Virus record (IMG/VR): IMGVR_UViG_3300031649_000001
Span: 1-64,000 of that record
Reading direction: 5' to 3' (one strand)
Origin: a virus
DNA length: 64,000 nucleotides
Shown here: positions 47,019-56,141 of the stretch, in pieces
Layout of the letters: the number at the start of each line of letters is the position of its first letter
Numbering within the stretch: the stretch's first letter is position 1
Notes under the pieces: model-generated
What the model was told of the DNA's origin: nothing
What the model saw: only the letters and a program-made list of their open reading frames with translations
Database searches by the model: none
Program-made: the position numbers and the translations under genes

Positions 47019-47066
47019 CTTGGGGCTCCTCGGCTCGGTGGTGGTGGGGGCGTCTGCCCCCTTGCG

Positions 47067-47118
47067 AGACACGAAGTTATCACGACGGGGTGGCGCGCGC
47101 AAACTCTGTGTCACATCT
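47067..47118 (-). promoter_or_regulatory. Repressor-type promoter on the minus strand
   Basis: Leftward TTGCGC (47102-47097), 17-bp spacer, TAACTT (47079-47074), then CGTGTCTCGC; GATGTGACACAGAG on the other side. It drives the six-gene operon 47018-43371. Confidence 0.8.
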
Positions 47119-47125
47119 GGCACCT

Positions 47126-47138
47126 GATCCACGCGGAT
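47126..47138 (+). repeat. Start-associated repeat between divergent units
   Basis: GATCCACGCGGAT upstream of the rightward capsid unit, 108 nt from its start. Confidence 0.65.
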
Positions 47139-47148
47139 AAGAGCCCGC

Positions 47149-47180
47149 TTGAGCACGAAGCGTGAGCGGTCGGCTACTCT
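47149..47180 (+). promoter_or_regulatory. Possible promoter for the capsid gene
   Basis: -10 TACTCT (47175-47180), the same hexamer as at 35794. A TTGAGC lies 20 bp upstream, too far for a good match. Candidate only. Confidence 0.3.
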
Positions 47181-47246
47181 ACGTAGAACGCTCTGCTGGT
47201 TGATGGGCCGAGGGCACGGTAACGAGATCCCGAGAGGGCCCATGCC

Positions 47247-49094
47247 GTGAGCTTCATCAATGATCTTCTCAACCGGCTCGCAGATGTCCCGGCAGAGGAC
47301 CAGCCCGCAGTCATCCAGCAGCACCTCACGGAGCACCCCGAGGTCACGGCCGCAGAACTCAGCCAGGCCGTACTGGAGCTGTACGACGAGCTGTCCCCCG
47401 AGGACGCCGGACCCGCCAGCGAAGACGTCCTGGCCAAGCTGGAGACCCTGGCCCGGGTCGCCGACGGCATCGGGGTCGTCACCCAGCAGCAGGACGAGCG
47501 CTCCGCGCGCGCCGCCGAGATCGGCGAACGCCTGCGCGGCCTGCGCGAGCCCACCGCCGACACCACCGAAGACGGTGAAGGCGACGCCGACCCGGCTCCC
47601 GAAGCGGAGCTGACCCCCGAAGACGCAACCGCCGAGGACACCCCCGAGGAGCAGCCGGGGGACACCCCGGACGAGACCGAGGAGGGAGCCGGAGCCCAGG
47701 CACGAGAACTGGTGGCAGCCAACGTGAAGAACACCGCCCGCGTCCCGCTCGGCACCCGCCGGGGCGCCGTCCCCGCCACGCAGGAGGGCGACGGCCCGTC
47801 CCCCTTCGCGACGTACAACCTCATCGCCGCCGCCGACGTCCCCGAGTTCGCCACCGGCCAGGAGATGGAACACGGTCTGTCCGACGTGGCCCGCGCCTGG
47901 GAGAACCGGATGGGCCCGATGATCACGGGCAACGTCAACTCCGGCCGTGACGGCGAGCGCACCCGCGTGGGCCTGGCCCGGATCAAGCGCAAGGTGGACG
48001 ACGCCTTCGTCATCCGGGAGGACGGCCGCCAGGCCGAGGAGGTCATCGCCCACGCCACCGACGAGTCCCGCCTGCCCGGCGGCTCCCTCGTGGCGGCGGC
48101 CGGATGGTGCGCCCCCAGCGAGCAGCTGTACGACCTCTGCCCCATCCGCATGACCGAAGAGGGCATGATCGACCTCCCGGCCGTGACGGCCAGGCGTGGG
48201 GGTATCCGCTACCCGGCCGACTTCGACTGGTCCGCGATCTGGGGCTCCACCGGCTTCTACCTCACCGAGGCCGAGGCCATCGCCGGGGTCGAGAAGTCCT
48301 GCGTCGAGGTCCCGTGCCCGCCGGAGTTCGAAGAGTGCCGCATGGACGTGAGCGGGCTCTGCATCCGGACGCCGATCCTGATGGAGCGCGGCTGGCCGGA
48401 GCGCGTGGAGCAGTTCATCCAGGGCTCGCTCCTGATCCACGCCCACAAGATGAACGCCCGCAAGCTGGCCAAGATGGAGGCCATGAGCACGGCGGTCACC
48501 TTCCCGGCCGTCGCCGACCCGGACCCCGCCGCCGCCATCGTCGACCCTCACGGCCCCGGTGCGGTGGAGTCGCTGCTGTCCATCCTGGAACTCCAGGTCC
48601 AGTACCAGCGCTACCACTGGCGCCTGTCGCAGAACGCCACGCTGGAGATGGTGGCGCCGTACTGGATGCGCGGCATCCTCAAGTCCGACCTGCGCAAGAA
48701 GCTCGGGATCGACAACCGGTGGAACGTCTCCGACTCCATGGTGGACGGCTACCTGCGCGCGGTCGGCGTCTCCCCCCAGTACGTCTACGACTGGCAGGAC
48801 GCCCTCAGCTCCGGCACGGCGAGCGACTTCGGCGGTGACGTGCCCACCGAGTGGCCCGACAGCGTCAAGTTCCTCCTGTACCCGGCGGGCACGTTCTTCC
48901 AGCTCCAGGCGGACGTCATCAACCTGGACGGCGTCTACGACCACGCCTCGCTGATCGAGAACATCTACACCGCCATCTTCACCGAGGAGGGCTGGCAGGT
49001 GTGCTCCCGCTGCCTCCAGTCGTACGTCGTCACGGTGCCGCTGTGCGCCAACGGCATCTCCGGCAGCCAGCAGCTCACCACCTGCTCGGCCTAG
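47247..49094 (+). CDS. Major capsid protein, HK97-type (615 aa)
   Basis: GTG 47247 (GAGAGGGCCC upstream). Residues 1-145 are a helical, then acidic delta-like scaffold (QQQDERSARAAEIGERLRGL, followed by Glu/Asp/Pro-rich sequence) that the fused protease would remove. The mature part contains LPAVTARRGGIRYP, VPCPPEFEECRMDVSGLC and QFIQGSLLIHAHKMN, a Cys-rich MCP type known in actinophages, and AGTFFQLQADVINLD. It forms the capsid shell. It starts the rightward structural block behind the leftward operon. Confidence 0.88.
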   Translation: MSFINDLLNRLADVPAEDQPAVIQQHLTEHPEVTAAELSQAVLELYDELSPEDAGPASEDVLAKLETLARVADGIGVVTQQQDERSARAAEIGERLRGLREPTADTTEDGEGDADPAPEAELTPEDATAEDTPEEQPGDTPDETEEGAGAQARELVAANVKNTARVPLGTRRGAVPATQEGDGPSPFATYNLIAAADVPEFATGQEMEHGLSDVARAWENRMGPMITGNVNSGRDGERTRVGLARIKRKVDDAFVIREDGRQAEEVIAHATDESRLPGGSLVAAAGWCAPSEQLYDLCPIRMTEEGMIDLPAVTARRGGIRYPADFDWSAIWGSTGFYLTEAEAIAGVEKSCVEVPCPPEFEECRMDVSGLCIRTPILMERGWPERVEQFIQGSLLIHAHKMNARKLAKMEAMSTAVTFPAVADPDPAAAIVDPHGPGAVESLLSILELQVQYQRYHWRLSQNATLEMVAPYWMRGILKSDLRKKLGIDNRWNVSDSMVDGYLRAVGVSPQYVYDWQDALSSGTASDFGGDVPTEWPDSVKFLLYPAGTFFQLQADVINLDGVYDHASLIENIYTAIFTEEGWQVCSRCLQSYVVTVPLCANGISGSQQLTTCSA

Positions 49095-49101
49095 CAGCAG
49101 A

Positions 49102-49133
49102 CCCGGCCGCCCGCCCGCCCGGCCGGGCGGCCG
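49102..49133. repeat. GC-rich palindromic element after the capsid gene
   Basis: CCCGGCCGCCCGCCCGCCCG then GCCGGGCGGCCG; it can form a long hairpin and may act as a processing site or weak terminator. Confidence 0.7.
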
Positions 49134-49215
49134 ACTGGTGTGGCCGGGGTCCCCAGTCCCCGTTCTGGAGGCCCCGGCCGCTTCGCTCGCAGGCCCCTGA
49201 CGCAACGGAGACCCC

Positions 49216-50064
49216 GTGTCTACACCCACACCAGGCAAGACCTGGGTGGACTCGCCCCCACCCCTGGAGCCGTACCGATTCGGGCTGTTCTCCGTCGCGA
49301 GCATCACCGACGGCGAGGGGCCGTGGCAGCGCGCCGGAGTCGAGTACTTCACCGACCACTGCGCCCAGGGCGGCTACATCCTCGGGATGTGTCCGGCCCC
49401 GCTGGACCCCGGCCCCGGCACCACCCACGACAAGACCGTCTTCAGCGGCCCCGAACTCACCGAGGGCTCCAGCCCGTTCACCATCTACAGCCGTGCCGAG
49501 TGCAACGCCGTCGGGTTCGAGGACCCGCGCGGCATGGCCCTCACCCGGCTGGGCCTCATCGAGGAGCGCGAGGCGGAGAAGGCTTTCGCGGCGCTCCTGC
49601 TCGGCCTGGAGGACCCGCGCTACCCGCTGGGTGAGGCGGCCGAGGCCGTGGACCTCAAGGCCGCCCTGGGAGCGCTGGAGAAGGACGCCGCGCTCTTCTA
49701 CACCGGCGCGCCCACCCTCCACGCACCCCGCTGGACGCAGCCCTACTGGGACAGCCTCAACCTGCTCCAGCCCAACAGCGACACCGGCACCGTCCGCCGC
49801 ACCCACCTGGACTCCCGGGTCGCGTTCGGCGGCGGCTACCCGGACAACCCCTTCGACCCCGACGACCCCCCGGCCGCCGACACCTTCTGGCTCGTCGCGA
49901 CGGGCACGGTGCGCGGCTTCCGTGGCGCGGCCTTCGCGAACGAGACCTTCACGCAGACCGACAACACACGGATGGCCCTGGCCGAGCGCACGTACGCGAT
50001 GGACGCGGACTGCTACCGGGCGGCGGCGCTGGTGACCGTGGGAACCGTGGGAGGTGGGGCCTGA
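49216..50064 (+). CDS. Structural protein after the capsid gene (282 aa)
   Basis: GTG 49216 behind ACGGAGACC. FGLFSVASITDGEGPW, GVEYFTDHCAQGGYIL and SSPFTIYSRAECNAVGF, then a helical middle and a beta-rich end (FWLVATGTVRGFRGAAF). A protein with this layout follows the capsid gene in a group of actinophages; probably a head protein, but its exact place is not known to me. Confidence 0.55.
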   Translation: MSTPTPGKTWVDSPPPLEPYRFGLFSVASITDGEGPWQRAGVEYFTDHCAQGGYILGMCPAPLDPGPGTTHDKTVFSGPELTEGSSPFTIYSRAECNAVGFEDPRGMALTRLGLIEEREAEKAFAALLLGLEDPRYPLGEAAEAVDLKAALGALEKDAALFYTGAPTLHAPRWTQPYWDSLNLLQPNSDTGTVRRTHLDSRVAFGGGYPDNPFDPDDPPAADTFWLVATGTVRGFRGAAFANETFTQTDNTRMALAERTYAMDADCYRAAALVTVGTVGGGA

Positions 50065-50513
50065 TGGCCACCGGCGACTACACGCTGATCTACCCCACCC
50101 CGAAGGTGGGGCTGCCCCGGCTCACCCGCGCCGCGCTGGCGCTGGCCGGTTCGGCGTACGTGAGCGTCGTGTCCGGCGCGGGAAGCCAGGCGCTCCGGGT
50201 CCCCGCAGACCGGGCCGAGGCCATCTACGACCACGCCGGACTGACCGCCGACGGCGAGGACATCCACGACCCGCCGACCGATGCCGAGGTGGCCGCCCGG
50301 CCGCCGGAGAAGACCCCCGATCCCGCGTCGGGCCCGGTCGCGGAGAGCACCGGCCCCGACGCGCCCAAGCTGACCGCCGCCCCCACGCCCAAGGCAGCCC
50401 CGCCCGCCGCTACACCCGGCCGCCCGGCCGGGCGGGCGGGCGGCCGGACGGCCCGCAAGGCGGCCAAGAAGACCACCCCGCGCTCCACCGGCGCGCCCAA
50501 GAAGGAGGGATGA
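50064..50513 (+). CDS. Hypothetical structural-block protein (149 aa)
   Basis: ATG 50064 (TGATGG overlap). The first 75 residues are globular; the rest is Pro/Ala/Lys-rich with TPGRPAGRAGGRTARK encoded by a GC element, then a basic tail (KAAKKTTPRSTG). The function is unknown. Confidence 0.6.
   Translation: MATGDYTLIYPTPKVGLPRLTRAALALAGSAYVSVVSGAGSQALRVPADRAEAIYDHAGLTADGEDIHDPPTDAEVAARPPEKTPDPASGPVAESTGPDAPKLTAAPTPKAAPPAATPGRPAGRAGGRTARKAAKKTTPRSTGAPKKEG
50416..50449. repeat. GC-rich palindromic element inside 50064-50513
   Basis: CCCGGCCGCCCGGCCGGGCG then GGCGGGCGGCCGG, in frame as PGRPAGRAGGR. Confidence 0.75.
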
Positions 50514-50516
50514 CCA

Positions 50517-51983
50517 GTGGCGACAAGCTGCCCGAGCTTCCTGCGCGGCACGGCGATGCGCGTGACGCGGCTGGATGCCTGCGGCCGACCCGTCTACGGG
50601 GACGGGAACATGGTGGTCAGTGACGGGTTCGTCACGGCCACCCTGTCGGCCGAGGTGCAGGAGGGTGACGCCATCACCGTCACCAAGGCCAACGGCCAGA
50701 CCTGCATCAACGAGCCCGGCGAAGACCAGCTCCAGTGGTACACGACGGAGATCGAGTTCTGCCAGGTCGACCCCGACCTGATCCAGATCATGAACCAGTC
50801 GTGGGACAAGGTCCTGGACGCCCAGGGCAACGTGATCGGCTACAACGCCAACGGCACCCTCTCCGGCGACGGCTTCGCGCTGGAGATCTGGATGGACACC
50901 TACGGCACCGGCGACGCCTGCTCCGGCGACACCGCCCAGGGCTCGTGGGGCTACATCCTGCTGCCGTGGGTCAAGGGCGGCGCGCCCGGTGATATCGAGA
51001 TCGGCAACGACGCGATCTCCTTCACCTTCAACGGCAAGACCAAGGTCGGCTCCGCCTGGCGGCGCGGCCCCTACGCCGTGCAGCTCCAGGCCAACGGCGC
51101 ACCCGGCCCGCTCCTCCAGCCCATCGGCGACAACACCCACTACCGGCTCTTCGAGACCACGCTCCGCCCGCCGGAGCCGGAGTGCGGAGCTCAGCCGGTG
51201 GACCGCCCGACTCCGGAGGTGGCCGAGCTGACCATCACCGGCGTGGCCGGGGAGAGCCCCCGCCGTACCGTCCGCCTGCGCGCGGACAACCACGGCTTCG
51301 GCCCGGTGACCATCGACTGGGGCGACGCCTCCACGGACACCATCGCCAGCGACGGCGCCTGGGTGACGCACACCTACGCCGCCGACGGCGAGTACACCAT
51401 CACCGTCCGGGACCAGCAGACCCCGGCCGTCACGGTGACCAAGGACATCACCGTCCCGCTCCCCGCCGACGACCCGATCCTCACGCTGACCGCCGACGAC
51501 CCCGAGGACCGGTACACCGTGACCGCCACGGTGACGCTGCCGGAGCAGTCCTCCGGCGTGGCGAACATCGACTGGGGCGACGGCACCGACCCCGAAGAGG
51601 TCACCGTCGGCGTGGACGGCACCGTCGACGTCACCCACACCTACACGGCGGCCGGGGTCTACACGGTCACCGTGCGCCGGGCGGACGTGGAGACCTACCG
51701 CGCCCGCGAAGCCGTCGCGGTCCCGGTCCAGGACGACCCGACCGTGACCTTCGCCGAGGACACCGCCGACGCCACCGCCCACACGGTCGAGCTGACCTGG
51801 GACAACGCCCCCAACGGCCCCGTGAGCATCAACTGGGGCGACGGCACGGTGGTGGACCAGACCGAGGACGGCACCGACGTGACGCACCTGTACGCCACCA
51901 ACGGCAGCAAGACGGTGACCGTGACCAGCAAGGCGAACGCTGCGGCGTCCACCAGCGTCACCTTCACCATCCCGTTCCCGTAG
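50517..51983 (+). CDS. Structural protein with three PKD-like domains (488 aa)
   Basis: GTG 50517 behind AAGGAGGGA. The first 225 residues are a globular beta domain (MRVTRLDACGRPVYG, ALEIWMDTYGTGDAC, GPYAVQLQAN). Then three PKD-type Ig repeats: IDWGDAS...VTHTYAADGEYTIT, IDWGDGTDP...VTHTYTAAGVYTV, INWGDGTVV...VTHLYATNG. Such add-ons decorate tail tubes or capsids. The N-terminal layout suggests a major tail or head decoration protein; its position before the adaptor gene favours the head. Confidence 0.6.
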   Translation: MATSCPSFLRGTAMRVTRLDACGRPVYGDGNMVVSDGFVTATLSAEVQEGDAITVTKANGQTCINEPGEDQLQWYTTEIEFCQVDPDLIQIMNQSWDKVLDAQGNVIGYNANGTLSGDGFALEIWMDTYGTGDACSGDTAQGSWGYILLPWVKGGAPGDIEIGNDAISFTFNGKTKVGSAWRRGPYAVQLQANGAPGPLLQPIGDNTHYRLFETTLRPPEPECGAQPVDRPTPEVAELTITGVAGESPRRTVRLRADNHGFGPVTIDWGDASTDTIASDGAWVTHTYAADGEYTITVRDQQTPAVTVTKDITVPLPADDPILTLTADDPEDRYTVTATVTLPEQSSGVANIDWGDGTDPEEVTVGVDGTVDVTHTYTAAGVYTVTVRRADVETYRAREAVAVPVQDDPTVTFAEDTADATAHTVELTWDNAPNGPVSINWGDGTVVDQTEDGTDVTHLYATNGSKTVTVTSKANAAASTSVTFTIPFP

Positions 51984-51997
51984 GCCCACCAGCCCCC

Positions 51998-52026
51998 GCC
52001 CGGCCGCCCGGCCGGGCGGGCGGCCG
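51998..52026. repeat. GC-rich palindromic element
   Basis: CCCGGCCGCCCGGCCGGGCG then GGCGGCCG, between 51983 and 52114. A second hairpin (GGCGCCG...CGGCGCC) follows near 52057-52090. Confidence 0.7.
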
Positions 52027-52113
52027 ACCCCCTGTCCGCCCACGACCCAGACCCCCGGCGCCGCCTTCTATCCCACGGGCGGCGGCGCCGGGCCCCACTC
52101 CCAGGAGGCAGCC

Positions 52114-52686
52114 ATGGCTGGCGTCAAGATCATCGCCACTCAGGAGACCATGCAGCAGATCGCCCAGCAGCTCGTCTGCTGGGACAACGGCACCGGCTCC
52201 AAGCAGAACATCATCTACCGCACCGACGGCAACCTGCCGTACTTCGAGATCCCGGCGGGAGTCTGCGACGGCGCGCCCGCGCTCACGCTGACCCCCGGCG
52301 GCGCGACCATCACCTGCCCGGACGAGGGCGCGACCACCATCGTGCAGCCGACGGACGCCGAGGTGAGCGGCGTGAACCCCAACAGCTGCACGCTCATCGG
52401 GCCCCCGACCACCCTCGCGGTGGAGGGCACCCCCACCACCACCGCCATCACCGTGGACTGGGTCGCCCCGGCCGGTGCGGCACCCACCGGCTACCGGCTG
52501 GCCTACCGCGCCGACGGCTCCAGCGGCGCGTGGACCTACATCACGGTGGGGGCGGGGGTCCTCACGGCCACCGCGACCGGCCTGACCATCGACACGGACT
52601 ACGACTTCAAGGTGCAGGCCCTCCACGGCACCTACAGCTCCGCGTTCACCTCGCCCGACGTCACCATCTCCACCGCCGCCGCCTGA
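52114..52686 (+). CDS. Fibronectin type III structural protein (190 aa)
   Basis: ATG 52114 behind AGGAGGC. An N-terminal 95-residue domain (IIYRTDGNLPYFEIPAG), then one FN3 domain with ITVDWVAPAG, GYRLAYRADGSS and TDYDFKVQAL. FN3 domains are common on virion surfaces and help weak binding to sugars. It lies between the PKD protein and the fiber. Confidence 0.65.
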   Translation: MAGVKIIATQETMQQIAQQLVCWDNGTGSKQNIIYRTDGNLPYFEIPAGVCDGAPALTLTPGGATITCPDEGATTIVQPTDAEVSGVNPNSCTLIGPPTTLAVEGTPTTTAITVDWVAPAGAAPTGYRLAYRADGSSGAWTYITVGAGVLTATATGLTIDTDYDFKVQALHGTYSSAFTSPDVTISTAAA

Positions 52687-52690
52687 TCCC

Positions 52691-52743
52691 ATCCACGCAG
52701 ATCGACCCTCCGGGCGGGCGGCTGACCGGCCGCCCGCCCGGCC
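52691..52743 (+). repeat. Start-associated repeat plus GC-rich hairpin before the fiber
   Basis: ATCCACGCAGAT (52691-52702), then CCGGGCGGGCGG pairing with CCGCCCGCCCGG (52710-52739). The fiber start follows 18 nt later. Confidence 0.75.
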
Positions 52744-52761
52744 GTACGTCCTGGAGGCGCC

Positions 52762-55700
52762 GTGGCTCTGGCCGAGTACGACGACGTGTACTGGTTTCCG
52801 GACGGGACGCTCGCCCGGAACATTCCCGCGCGCGTCTTCCCGGAGCACTCCAACGAGTTCGCGACCCTCTACACCGACGCCACCGGCGACACCGAACTCC
52901 CCAATCCCCTCAACACCGACAACGACGGCCGCCTCACCTTCTGGGCCGAAGCGGGGATCTACTGGATCCACATCGACAGCGAGTCCATCCGCGTCGGCGT
53001 CGGCACCAGCGAAGAGGGCGTGACCCCGGCGCAGGTCGCGGCGGCCATCGCCGCACACAACGCCGACCACACCGACGTCCACGGCATCGTGGAGACGGCG
53101 GACCTGGCCACGGATGCGGAGCTGGCCGCACACGCGGCCGACACCACGAGCGTGCACGGCATCGCCAACACGGCGCTGCTGGAGACGCAGGCCGGGGCAC
53201 AGGCGAAGGCGGACGCGGCTCAGGCGGCGGCCGAGGCGAACGCCAGCGCCGACGCCGCCGGGCAGATCTCCGAGGCGCGCGGCGAGCTGGAGGAGGACAT
53301 CGCCGCCGGGGACGCCGCGCAGGCTGCGGCGCTGGCCGCGCACGCCGCCGACACGACCAACGTCCACGGCATCCCCGACACGGCCAACATCCCCACGAAC
53401 GCCGAGTTCGAGCAGGTCCAGGCGGACCTCGCCGCGCACGAGGCCGACACCACGGCGGTGCACGGCATCGCGAACACGGCCGACCTGGCCACCGACGCGG
53501 ATGTGGCTGCGGTGGCGTCGGGCCTGGCCGATCACGTCGCCGACACGACCGGCGTCCACGGCATCGCCAACACCGCCGACCTGCTCACGACCGCGGACCT
53601 TGAGCAGTACGCCACCGACGCGGAGCTGGCCGCTCACGTCGCCGACACCACGGCGGTCCACGGCATCACGGACACGGCCGACCTGGTCACGAGCGCGGAT
53701 CTGGCCGGGCTGGCGACGGACGCCGAGGTGGCCGCCGTCCAGGGCAACCTGGACGCGCACGCCGCCGACACCACGGCGGTGCACGGCATCGCGAACACGG
53801 CCGACCTGGTGACGGATGCGGATCTGGCCGGGCTGGCGACTGAGGCCGCCCTGGAAGCCCACGCCAGCGCCACCACCGACGTCCACGGCATCACCGACAC
53901 CGGCGACCTGCTGACCCAGGCCGACCTGGACGAGTACGCCACGGACGCGGAGCTGGCCGCGCACGCGGCCGACACCACGGCGGTCCACGGCATCGCGAAC
54001 ACCGCCGACCTGGAGACGGCCACCGGCGCCCAGACCAAGGCCGACGCCGCCCGTGACGCGGCCATCGCCGACGCCGCCACCAAGTACCTCAACCGGCTCA
54101 CCGGCGGCACCGTGACCGGCGACGTGATCATTGAGGGGGCGAACCTCACCGTCCAGAAGCCGGACGACGCGGGCGGCTACCGGCTGCGCACCACCGGCTC
54201 CTCCAACGACCTGGACGTCTCCCTCGAAACGTTCGTGTCGTTCTTCGCGAACCCGGACTTCTCGGGGACGCAGACGCCGCTCATGCGGTGGGAGGCCGCC
54301 GGGCCTCACCTCATCGGGCACGTGCAGATCGGCTCCAACCCCTACGACTCCGTCTTCGACTTCGACGCTGCTGCCGCCGCCGCCACCTTCAACGGGGACC
54401 TCACCGTCACCGGCGCCCTGAACGCCAACGGGGTGACGGACTGGATCAACGCCAGGACCCACGGCGCCACCGGCGATGACGTCACCGACGACATCGACGC
54501 CCTGGAAGACGCCGTGCAGGCGTGCCCGCTGGGCGGTGTGGTCTACCTGCCCAACGGCCGCTACCGCACCTCGCGGACGCTGTACGTGCCGCCCGGGGTG
54601 ACGGTGATGATGCCCCACGCCAACCTGATGGCGGTGCCGGGCATCACCGACCCGCCGTGCTCCATCAAGCCGCTCGATGAGTTCACCGGCCCGGCCGCCA
54701 TCGGGTTCCTCAACCAGACGGCAGGCGGCTACCCGGCCATCCCCGCAGAACACCGCCTGGTCAACGTGATGATCGACGGCTCCGCCTACACGGCCGCCGC
54801 GCTCGACGGCATCCAGGCGAAGGGGAACATCCAGAACATCTGCATGTACGGCTGCACCATCCGCTACATGTCCGGCAATGGCATCTACACCGACATCGGC
54901 GCCGACAGCGTGTTCCCGTACTCGTGGCGCCTCTACAGGGTCATGATCGACAACTGCGACGGGCACGGCTTCGCGTTCAACGTGATGACCGACATCACCC
55001 TTTTCGACTGCCAGTCCATCGGCAACGGGGCGAACGGCTTCTACCTGCGCAACCTGGCCAACTCGCAGATGTCGCTGTGCCGGGCGGAGTGGAACGGCAA
55101 CCACGGCTACGCCTTCACCGGCGACTGGGGCGAAGGCGCCGGTGCGGGGGCGCTGGTGGCGTCGGGCTGTTCCACGGACCGCAACGGCTGGGACGGCATC
55201 CACGTGGATGCGACCGGCACCACACCCATCGTGTTCAACGGGCTCATGCTGAGGCGCGACGGCCGCAACAACGGCGCCGGGGGCGGCGGGTACGCGGCCC
55301 TGGCCACCTACGCGGCCACCATCCCCATCGTGGTGGACGGACTGACCGTCTACCCGGGCACCGACGACAACGGCACCGGCACCTCATCCCCGGAGATGGG
55401 CGTCAACCTCCAGGCCGTCACCGAGGCGTTCACCCTCGACAATGCATATATCCACGTAGCCACGACCCCGCTCAACGACGACGGCACCAACCTCCGCGTC
55501 CAGCTCGGCCCGAACATCATCCGCGCCACCGGCCCCACCACCGCCCCCGTAGTGGCGCCGGTGTCGGCGTGGAACTGGGCCGGGACGGCGACCGCCCAGC
55601 AGGAGGCCGCCGCCGACAACGTCCTGGAGACGCTGATCGCGGGCGAGGACTTCCCCCGCTCGGTCATCCGCGCGGATGGAATGGTGGTGTTCGGCGGCGG

Positions 55701-56100
55701 CACCGTCGCGCCGGACACACCGGGCTGGTACCGCGAGATCGGGGGCAACCTCAAGACCGACTCCTACGTGAACATGAACTCCGGCGGCCAGTCCGGCGGC
55801 CCCTTCACCTCCTGGGCGGCCGACCCCAAGGCGCTGCGGGCGGGCGCCGGAGGCGGCGGACTGTCCGTCGCCGAGGGCGCCAACGGCCGCCTGGGGGTTG
55901 CCACGCTGGTGGCCGGGACCGTGACCGTGGCCAACACCAGCATCACCGCCACCAGCCGGATCTTCATCACGCGGTCCGCCGCCGGGGGCACCCTCGGCCA
56001 CCTCACCGTCACCAAGAACGCGGGCGTGGGCTTCACCGTCACCAGCTCCAGCCCGACCGAGACATCCACCGTGGAGTGGTTCGCGGTGGAGCCGTCGTAG
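52762..56100 (+). CDS. Large fiber/spike protein with pectate-lyase fold (1112 aa)
   Basis: GTG 52762 behind CTGGAGGCG. The N-terminal 90 residues (VYWFPDGTLARNI, NPLNTDNDGRL, GIYWIHID) are an attachment domain. Residues about 95-425 hold nine VHGI repeats of the form HAADTTAVHGIANTADL, giving a trimeric stalk. About 558-925 start ARTHGATGDDVTDDIDAL, the pectate-lyase-3 signature, followed by right-handed beta-helix turns. The end (TSRIFITRSAAGGTLGHL, TSTVEWF) is a receptor-binding tip seen in many actinophage fibers. It lies in the head block, upstream of the head-to-tail adaptor. Confidence 0.85.
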   Translation: MALAEYDDVYWFPDGTLARNIPARVFPEHSNEFATLYTDATGDTELPNPLNTDNDGRLTFWAEAGIYWIHIDSESIRVGVGTSEEGVTPAQVAAAIAAHNADHTDVHGIVETADLATDAELAAHAADTTSVHGIANTALLETQAGAQAKADAAQAAAEANASADAAGQISEARGELEEDIAAGDAAQAAALAAHAADTTNVHGIPDTANIPTNAEFEQVQADLAAHEADTTAVHGIANTADLATDADVAAVASGLADHVADTTGVHGIANTADLLTTADLEQYATDAELAAHVADTTAVHGITDTADLVTSADLAGLATDAEVAAVQGNLDAHAADTTAVHGIANTADLVTDADLAGLATEAALEAHASATTDVHGITDTGDLLTQADLDEYATDAELAAHAADTTAVHGIANTADLETATGAQTKADAARDAAIADAATKYLNRLTGGTVTGDVIIEGANLTVQKPDDAGGYRLRTTGSSNDLDVSLETFVSFFANPDFSGTQTPLMRWEAAGPHLIGHVQIGSNPYDSVFDFDAAAAAATFNGDLTVTGALNANGVTDWINARTHGATGDDVTDDIDALEDAVQACPLGGVVYLPNGRYRTSRTLYVPPGVTVMMPHANLMAVPGITDPPCSIKPLDEFTGPAAIGFLNQTAGGYPAIPAEHRLVNVMIDGSAYTAAALDGIQAKGNIQNICMYGCTIRYMSGNGIYTDIGADSVFPYSWRLYRVMIDNCDGHGFAFNVMTDITLFDCQSIGNGANGFYLRNLANSQMSLCRAEWNGNHGYAFTGDWGEGAGAGALVASGCSTDRNGWDGIHVDATGTTPIVFNGLMLRRDGRNNGAGGGGYAALATYAATIPIVVDGLTVYPGTDDNGTGTSSPEMGVNLQAVTEAFTLDNAYIHVATTPLNDDGTNLRVQLGPNIIRATGPTTAPVVAPVSAWNWAGTATAQQEAAADNVLETLIAGEDFPRSVIRADGMVVFGGGTVAPDTPGWYREIGGNLKTDSYVNMNSGGQSGGPFTSWAADPKALRAGAGGGGLSVAEGANGRLGVATLVAGTVTVANTSITATSRIFITRSAAGGTLGHLTVTKNAGVGFTVTSSSPTETSTVEWFAVEPS

Positions 56101-56141
56101 CCTGACCGGACCAACCTGAACCGCCGACCGGGGGAGGCCCA

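Noticed and set aside
50517-51983. Firm assignment as major tail protein
   Set aside because: The N-terminal layout would allow it, but the gene stands before the head-to-tail adaptor; a capsid decoration protein is equally possible, so the call is kept open.
51964-55203. Open frame of more than 1000 codons on the minus strand
   Set aside because: It lies opposite the PKD, FN3 and fiber genes whose domains are recognisable, and reads as a Gly/Val/Arg-rich artefact.
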